Shown: positions 57,541 through 64,000 of the stretch, one piece after another
Layout: the number at the start of each line of letters is the position of its first letter
Numbering within the stretch: the stretch's first letter is position 1
Assembly (NCBI GenBank): GCA_036936605.1
Contig: JAUPFV010000003.1
Location: 106,339,278-106,403,277, forward strand
Direction: 5' to 3'
Length of the DNA: 64,000 nt
Origin: Limnanthes douglasii subsp. nivea
Lineage: Eukaryota > Streptophyta > Magnoliopsida > Brassicales > Limnanthaceae
Notes under the pieces: model-generated
Databases searched by the model: none
The model's input: the letters and a program-made list of their open reading frames with translations, nothing else
What the model was told of the DNA's origin: nothing
Position numbers and translations under genes: made by a program

Positions 57541-58635
57541 GACAATTGTTGCAAATTTCTCATATCTACTAATTCTTCTTTTAGTGCCAACAATGTAACC
57601 GGCAGATTGAAAAAAAATATTAGACCTTTTTGTATAATATTATTTTCTTGAGCTGAAAACATTATTTTTGACGTTTTCGGTACTCTAGCTGAATTTCCTT
57701 TCAATTACTTCTTCCCACAAGTTGGCTAAGAAATACTCTACTCATTGAACTTGTTGTTTGATATAATCTTCTATTAACTCCTGATATTGTCATCACCATT
57801 GGTTAACAAACAATGTCTTTAAATATTTCCCACAGACGATTCCAAAAGCGATGAAGAAAAAAATATGCGTCAACTAAGTGACAATTATATTAAAACTATT
57901 AACTCAAACATGTAGAGAAGAGAATACATTCAGCATATCTAATTAATCAATCAACCCTTATTAGTGATGTTTACATACTATTTATAGAACTTAAGAATCC
58001 TAAACAAACTAAATGAATGACACGTGTATCTTATGACGCATGTCGAACATCCTTTATAATAATTATATATTAACCTCTAACCGTTATGGATAAATTAGTA
58101 ATTTAGCATCCACCTTGAGCCTTCTAAAACCTTCTTCAATCTTTGTGTCTACTCATTATCAGCTATGCTCCAAGTCTTTTCCACCATCTACCTCTTCTTG
58201 AAGATTTGTTTTTGCCAAAACTCTACTCTATTTACTAGAATTTACCTCCTCTTGAATATGCTCTTTGTTCATCATCCTTATATAGTTTCCGCCTTGTGTA
58301 TCAACCAAAATATCTTGTTAATGCTAGTCTTGTACATCGTCTAAATATCACGTTATATATGATTCTCTTTAGGCTATTAAACATATATCATTTTAATTAT
58401 GCATAATAATATCATAAAGAACACTTTTACCTTCATTATTATCCAAAGTGTCCTATAGCTTGATCACTTTTAACCAACATGTTACCTTTATTTTTTTAGA
58501 CAACGTTCTTCTTTCAATATTTACCTCTAACGTCATTACCTTTCCAAATAAGGGAAATGATGTCCTGACATGATATAACCTTATCATCTGCTTTAGCACA
58601 TAGATAGATTATTAGTATACACACCATCAAATATG
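57541..58635. other. Interval without recognised gene, possibly LTR of K
   Basis: AT-rich. On the minus strand, GTTCTATAAATAGTATG near 57970-57990 looks like a TATA region, so part may be the LTR of the gag fragment to the left. GACACGTGTA occurs near 58019. I see no ends, PBS or coding frame. Confidence 0.35.
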
Positions 58636-58639
58636 GATC

Positions 58640-61110
58640 ACTGGAAATAATTTTTACGTCACTTCATGTAAATTATTTCCTCAATACTCCCATTGACAAA
58701 ATTAATTTTAACATCCACTGATGAAGCTCTAAATAAAATTTCACAATCAGAGCTGTGATTATCCTAAATGAGTTATTTCATGAAACTAGAGAAAATGTCT
58801 AAAATAGTCAATACCTTCACATCTTTATATCTTTCCACCTTTTTGAAAAATATCACGTTTGGTTTAGATATCCATTTACAACCAATCACTTTATTTCCCT
58901 TAGGTAACATGACATGATTCAATACATGATTTTTATGCATAAGATTATACTCAATATTAATTGATTCAACAAAAAAATTAGATTTTGAACTCTCTATTGT
59001 ATCCATGAAATTATTTTGATTGTTTTCCATGATCTTATAAGAACCTTCATAGTCATTTAGAAAACGCCAAAATATTTGAAGGTATGATACTTCTTATATA
59101 TCTAATAAGTTGACATAATATAAGCTCGTCCAGTTTCACATTTACTCAATGTTTTTTAGTTTTACAACGAGGGAAAACATTAACAGATCATCTTGAACAT
59201 AGATCATCTTGAACGAGAAGTGTAATATCTATCAAGGAAATTAAACTTTTTTTGTATATTAGAAATAACCGCCAAGCTAATTGTAATTGTTGTATCAATG
59301 TTAGAAACTTAACAAATTGGTCGTAATTCTTCCTTAAAGAAAATATCATAATCTGAATCATTCTCTCGAATGTTTAGATCCTATAGAAATTTAGTAGTTA
59401 GCATTTGAAAAATTGTATGTTTACTTGAAGATTAAAAATTATAACTCCGTGAGTGATCTTAATAACCAATAAAATAAAAAACAAATGTTTTAGACTCTAA
59501 CTTATGTCCGATTGGTCGATAAGTCTTTGCTTTAGTTGGGCATCCCTAAATGTGTAAGTATTTTAAACCGGTAGGTACTTTACTAAGAAAATATATTGCA
59601 CACTTAATTTCTTCTCCTATAAAAGACATATGAGTGATCATACTCGCGACCATTTCTTGTAATGTGTACTTTGTTCCTAGGATACTCAATTTATTGTGGA
59701 CGAACCCGTCATGGTATATTGAGGGACAATCCCACACTTCTAAAAAAATAGTGCAAATGGGTAAAACATTGTTCATAATATTCATCATAACGGCCATAAC
59801 ATCCATTATAACGAGCATATTATTCAACCCACGGTCAGATCTAACAATGTTAATACTTATACCAAGCATCAACTCAGCCTCAACCTTAAAAAACTTGAAC
59901 ATGTCAATGCTTTTATGTTTCTCATAAATCCGATTAAAAATATCCATCTCGTGAACAGTCGTATATGAATGAAATAAAGTCTCTTTGGTCGTTCTGTGAA
60001 TATGTTAGGAATCTATCACAGATGTCTGTATAATATAATTCTAAAACGGCTATTGTATAACAAACAATAAAATTTCTATATTTGATATTGTGAACCACAT
60101 GTCTCAAAGTGAGAGTAATCCAGAAGACCTAAAACTTTGTGGTAGATGTAGACTAAATTTTAAGAAGTTATTTTGTATGCAACTCTAATGGCAAAATGGT
60201 GACTCACAACATTATGTAGCATGTATAAATTATCATTATTATCCAAATCGCATATTGCAACACAATGATTGCCATAAAATATATTAAATTATATGTTTCC
60301 AAAAATATTACTATAATCACACTTATCCAACAAAGAAATTGAAACAATTATTTTCAAATGATAGTTACATATAAAAAATTATCTAAGTACAACACATGTC
60401 GAGTAGTCAAAACCTAATTAGAATTAAAAATTCCTTATTATTGAAACTTGGACTTTCAAATGTACCTTACAAAGAGACACAAAAATAAGTTAAAACTGTT
60501 GTATCAACCCATCATGTATATTGAAACAATATTAAATTTTGAGCATAACACTGAAGTGAGCTTACCTTTCGTATCCATCTATGTTTTACAAAACTCATAA
60601 TCATGCTTAATGTGATCCAAACTCTTGTAGTGAAAAGTGTCCTAACTTTCGTCGCATTCGTCACCTTTTTTGGATCACCATCCTAAAAGTCAAAACTTGA
60701 AAAAATAATATTATGCAGTTATACTTGATTTCCTCTTACATTTGCTTTTATGACCACTTAGAGGTGTACTCACCGCGATAGCATATTTTCTCTTCTGATT
60801 ATATATATTTTCTCATGTAAAAGGTTAGAAATAAGAGTATTGTGGTCCTATTTTATCACCTGACAGCTGTAAGTCGTTTCATAATTTATGAATCGTGGAG
60901 TGAGCGACGTAAGACACAACAGCAGGCTTTTGGATCTCAACATTGAGTACCTTCAGCTTATTGTGTAAATACGTTATCTTCATGTCATAGTTTTCCTTGT
61001 TCTTTATACTTCATAGTGGAAAGTTTTCCTACGCAGCCCTTAATTTCAACTCGTTGAGACTTAGCAAAACTATTGTCAAGGTGAGCTAACACATCATTAG
61101 CATACTTCAT
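58640..61110 (-). mobile_element. Degenerate Ty1/copia retrotransposon H (minus orientation)
   Basis: Minus-strand domains: a weak gag-like stretch near 61100-61000, zinc-knuckle/protease remnants at 60760-60400, pre-integrase near 60300-60130, integrase at 59960-59300, RT N-terminus at 59030-58640 (KGNKVIGCKWISKPNVIFFK, then LELHQW-like near 58720). LTRs, most of RT and RNase H are missing. Similar in type to copia I at 9.5-12.5 kb but not joined to it. Confidence 0.78.
59300..59960 (-). pseudogene. Copia integrase core (H)
   Basis: In 59947-59546 the minus strand reads YEKHKSIDMFKFFKVEAEL, then NIVRSDRGLNN (second catalytic Asp of the DDE triad) and TLQEMVASMITHMSF, ending IYFLSKVPTGLKY, closely following the copia pattern EKSQSLDMFK..KAEVEL, SDRGGE, TLKDMVRSMI, NRVPSK. 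The segment with the catalytic Glu is degraded. Stops and frameshifts surround it. Confidence 0.8.
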
Positions 61111-61927
61111 CTCAGTGCGTAACTAACTTAAAAACACATGTGGAACTCCCTTATATAACATGAAAAAACTAATTAGGTTAGAACACTTCCACATCTCACA
61201 CTGCATCATCTCTTCAGGAGTGGTCTTGTATGTAAGAATGAAAATAGTATCTCCTAGTCTATTGATCCATATCATTGAGCCCCAACAAAAACATGATCTC
61301 ACGATTCTCCTAGTTATTTTTACCCCTAGAGAGAAGAGGAACATCCATTGTTTCTCAATTTTTTTGGTCCAACTAAGTAAACAAAAAACAAAAACACTGA
61401 ATTGATGAATTTTTTTCACTAAAACCAAACGAAAAAATACGACAACATACATTCATACGCAAATACATTCATAAGTACATACATTCATATGAACTGACTA
61501 TTCGTAATCCATAAAAATGATTTTTGGTCAACGCGTTATACATTATTTTTGGAAAAAAATATCTTTAAAAAAGCAATATTGGTTTACAACCACCTTCGAA
61601 AACAATCAAACCTCCTTAAATCCGATTTGACTACTTTATGACATACTTATGTGAAACCATTCAACATTACAGTAGTGCACGGATATGTAAATGTGTGAAT
61701 GTAACAATGATTTCATGCAATGGTTTGCTCACCTTTTGATAAATGTGTACATAATTTTCATTTGGACTGATTTATGCTCTCAAGTAAAGACTTTAGTCTG
61801 AAGTCTTCGACGTGTTTACGCCTAAACTCTTTTAGCCTATAAACGGCAGTAGAGATCAATTTAGACTTTTTTACTTTATAAATGTCATTAGAGATCAATG
61901 TTCTTCCATACCTAAATGATCATATAT
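61111..61927. other. Interval without recognised gene
   Basis: Minus-strand frames here do not resemble known domains. A TATTTTTTGG...-rich AT stretch and GTGTTTACGCC-like text show nothing diagnostic. Confidence 0.35.
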
Positions 61928-61940
61928 TTATGAACATATT

Positions 61941-62153
61941 TTTTTTTCGGACGAAACTCGTAGCCGTTACTCAACGAGTGTGCACGGGGTAAACCCTCAT
62001 TCTGACGCAATAGCCTGCAAAGCAACGTCAGAAGGTAAACCACACACGATGACAAGTTCAGCCAGGAAAGTGTATGAAAAAAGACTCGAAATCATAACCT
62101 TTGGTCACAAGCATGCTTTACTCAACCAACTAGGCTACCCCTTTGGGGGCATA
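61941..62153 (-). mobile_element. tRNA-derived SINE, minus orientation, with 13-bp target duplication
   Basis: Flanked by perfect direct repeats TTATGAACATATT (61928-61940, 62154-62166). On the minus strand: an A-box-like GTAGCCTAGTTGGTTGAG at 62121-62138, a B-box-like GATTTCGAGTC near 62085, then GTGTGGTTTACC, CACTCGTTGAGTAAC and a short A-run tail before the duplication. It matches the plus-strand SINE at 25118-25270. Non-coding; mobilised by a LINE in trans. Confidence 0.82.
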
Positions 62154-62221
62154 TTATGAACATATTGTTCACTCAACCAACTCAGTTACTCCTTTGGGGT
62201 CCTATTATGAACATATTGTTC
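62120..62221. repeat. 51-bp tandem duplication covering the SINE 5' end and its TSD
   Basis: 62120-62170 and 62171-62221 are imperfect copies beginning ACTCAACCAACT and ending TATTGTTC. The second copy carries a second ATTATGAACATATT. It arose after SINE insertion, since it includes SINE sequence and the target repeat together. Confidence 0.8.
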
Positions 62222-62782
62222 ACCTTCGGTACCGCATTTTATTATAACATATATATGTAGTCAAATTGTAAAACATCCATAAAAAATTCAAATATATAAA
62301 AAGAGATGAAAATCACTTGAACTTCAAACCCAAACCAACACATCAGACATGCTGGACATTAATATCCCAAAATCTATATCAATCCTAGATCCCAAAAGCC
62401 ATACATTTGGGGTCTATTACATTCATTCAGAGCACGGCATACATTTGGGATCCGTCCATTCAGAGCACTAACATGTATCCTAGATCCCAAATGCACTAAC
62501 CTGTATCCTAACAAAAAAAAAAACTTAATACTTATTGGGAGATTGTTGTTGAAAAATAAATATAAAGGCTTTCATGCTTTATTTAATAATCATTCCACAG
62601 CAAATGTTTAAAGCTGTATATCTGCTCTATAAATAAATACAACTGATAGGCAGCGTTATGTATTACTAAATATCAAATTGGAAAATAAAACTAAAAATGA
62701 GCAGTCTCACTTATCTCCCGTATCCTAGTGTGATCTTTTTATCCTACTATCACAACAAAACTTTACGAGTAAGTCTGACATT
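62222..62782. other. 3' flank of the kinase gene
   Basis: AT-rich, with imperfect repeats of CATACATTTGGG and ATCCTAGATCCCAAA near 62350-62510. It would include the 3' UTR and polyadenylation region of the minus-strand gene; no signal could be fixed. Confidence 0.4.
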
Positions 62783-64000
62783 CTAGGGTGCCATTAGTCC
62801 TCCGATGGTGTACGACAAAGTTTCTTCCCAGTCATCTTTAAAGAGCAGTCGCTGTAGTGAGTGAATTACATCATACTCTGGATCGAGCTTATGTTGCCAT
62901 CCCTATTATAAATCGACATTGAGTAAAAGAGTTCAGTGTCACACAAAGATAAATGTAGTTGTAAAAGAGCCTTATATTCTTACCTCGAGAACCAGAGTAG
63001 TTACGATAACAGTGCAAACATTGCCATCAATGTTGACTTTATGACGCCTTACTTGCTCGAGCAATTGGTGCATGCACTCAGATGGTTGGATCAAGCTACC
63101 TTCTCGAGATCCCCATAAATCAAAAGCTCTTTTCACATCCTTTTTGATGAATAAAATAGTATTGGTAAATTTACTAGTCGATAACAAGTAGAAAAGATCT
63201 TTTATATATAATGATGGTCTACTTTAGAAAATTCATTACCTCAATAAAAGCCAATGGATTGGGGCAATCTTGTCGTTTGGATAATCTAAGTGTTGCTTCA
63301 GCAGCAGCACGACCATCTTGAAGGGCAATGGCCTTAAAAAACTCCACCATACTCACCCGATCTCTTTTGGAAAGCTCGGCAGTCATGCCGACGTCAAGGA
63401 ACACTACGTGAGGTTTTGAACTAAACAAGCGTTTGCTTGTTGGTTTCTTTTGTGCAACTCGTACTAGAATATTACCAGGATGCATGTCTGCATGAATGAA
63501 ATTGTCCACCTGAAAATTTTTTAAGTAAAGAAAATTTGAAGATTAGTATCAAGGAAGCAAAGTAGATTAGAATTGGGCAACTTTTAGAGTTTTTTGGATA
63601 ATTCATAAAATGTTTGTTGCCATTCACCAAATATATAAATTGGTGATGCCTCTAAGATTCCGTATAGTGACAAATGATTTCCAACGCTGATATTAGGCCT
63701 ATAATAAACGATCAGCTGAAAGCATTAGAACAACAAAGCCAACAGAAACTGTTAGATATCATACCAAAAGCATCTTCAAAAGTGCATTTGTCCCAATGTG
63801 CGCAAGGGCACTTTTAAATTGTTCGTGTCCCTGAATCTCATCAACGTAGTGCACAACACTGTCACCTTGTTCATATGTTTCCACTAAAACAGCTGGGTGC
63901 ACCAGAGGATAGAGAGGCTTTGGAAATGATACATCTTTCCATCTACGAAAATTGTAGATGAATCGACTCAGATGGGCAGCCTCTCTCGCAAGATCGACCT
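62783..64000 (-). CDS. ABC1/UbiB-family atypical kinase (ADCK2-like), C-terminal exons, partial
   Basis: Minus strand, four exons in phase 0: 64000-63765 (continues off the window), 63509-63240, 63139-62984, 62902-62783 (stop TAG). All introns are GT-AG. The joined product has VDLAREAAHLSRFIYNF and LVETYEQGDSVVHY, then the kinase motif FIHADMHPGNILVRV (catalytic HAD..PGN) and VVFLDVGMTAEL (metal-binding DxG). A C-terminal helical part follows: MHQLLEQVRRHKVNIDGN and LVLEGWQHKLDPEYDV, ending GLMAP. ABC1K proteins of plants act in mitochondria or plastids in quinone/lipid metabolism; ADCK2 type is suggested by the NFIHADMHPGNIL wording. The N-terminus and any targeting peptide lie outside the window. 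This gene looks intact. Confidence 0.9.

Noticed and set aside
57537..57552. TGGCGACAATTG resembling a Tat primer binding site on the plus strand
   Set aside because: No LTR ends next to it, and the gag on that side runs on the minus strand, so chance similarity is likelier.
1..64000. CRISPR arrays, bacterial operons or plasmid features
   Set aside because: None seen; introns, LTR retrotransposons and SINEs show plant nuclear DNA.

Overview
The window is repeat-dominated plant nuclear DNA. Almost all recognisable sequence is LTR retrotransposon, with one LINE and two tRNA-derived SINE copies. The only host gene is the 3' half of an ABC1/UbiB-type atypical kinase gene at the right edge (62783 to beyond 64000, minus strand). 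Plant Tat-lineage Ty3/gypsy elements, short introns and an ABC1K gene point to an angiosperm, probably a eudicot. The species cannot be read from the sequence. The density of nested, decayed elements suggests heterochromatin or a large repeat-rich genome.

Layout, left to right. (1) 1-2.4 kb: fragment F of a Tat element, with its antisense ORF on the minus strand. (2) 2.4-3.06 kb: a Ty1/copia RNase H fragment. (3) 3.2-9.5 kb: old truncated Tat element D. (4) 9.5-12.5 kb: degenerate minus-strand copia element I. (5) 12663-23005: near-complete Tat element A, with 376-bp LTRs and TSD TGTAC. (6) 23-28.5 kb: non-coding AT-rich DNA with a SINE and a copia LTR scar. (7) 28.57-32.48 kb: degenerate plus-strand copia element G. 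(8) 33.2-51.48 kb: a minus-strand LINE split by Tat elements C (35540-40213, TSD ATATT) and B (40821-51424, TSD GAATT). (9) 51482-56632: plus-strand Tat element E, cut off inside integrase. (10) 56.6-57.5 kb: gag fragment of another gypsy family. (11) 58.6-61.1 kb: minus-strand copia element H. (12) 61.9 kb: a minus-strand SINE with a 13-bp TSD. (13) the host gene.

The Tat elements share one plan. LTR, PBS, gag, protease, RT, RNase H, a second (archaeal-type) RNase H and integrase lie on one strand. A long extra ORF (aORF) lies on the opposite strand between pol and the 3' LTR, convergent with pol. The aORF is seen in five copies (F, D, A, C, B). It has a phase-1 GT-AG intron of 79-84 bp in A, B and C. 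Upstream it has a TATA box about 105 bp and a G-box palindrome about 280 bp before the ATG. Its product has a putative gypsy-type transposon domain, basic stretches, a long coiled coil and an acidic tail.

In C all of gag-pol is deleted but the spliced aORF (about 970 aa) is open throughout. The interval between the convergent ORFs holds repeated CCTTGG/CCAAGG hairpins and a conserved block of about 35 nt, both kept even in the most diverged copy. This antisense gene with its own promoter, intron and convergent 3'-end hairpins is the most interesting structure in the window. By eye, C has the youngest LTRs (about 10 mismatches in 420), while A and B have about 19 in 375. All gag-pol frames are broken by stops, frameshifts or mutated catalytic residues, so no element here looks autonomous.
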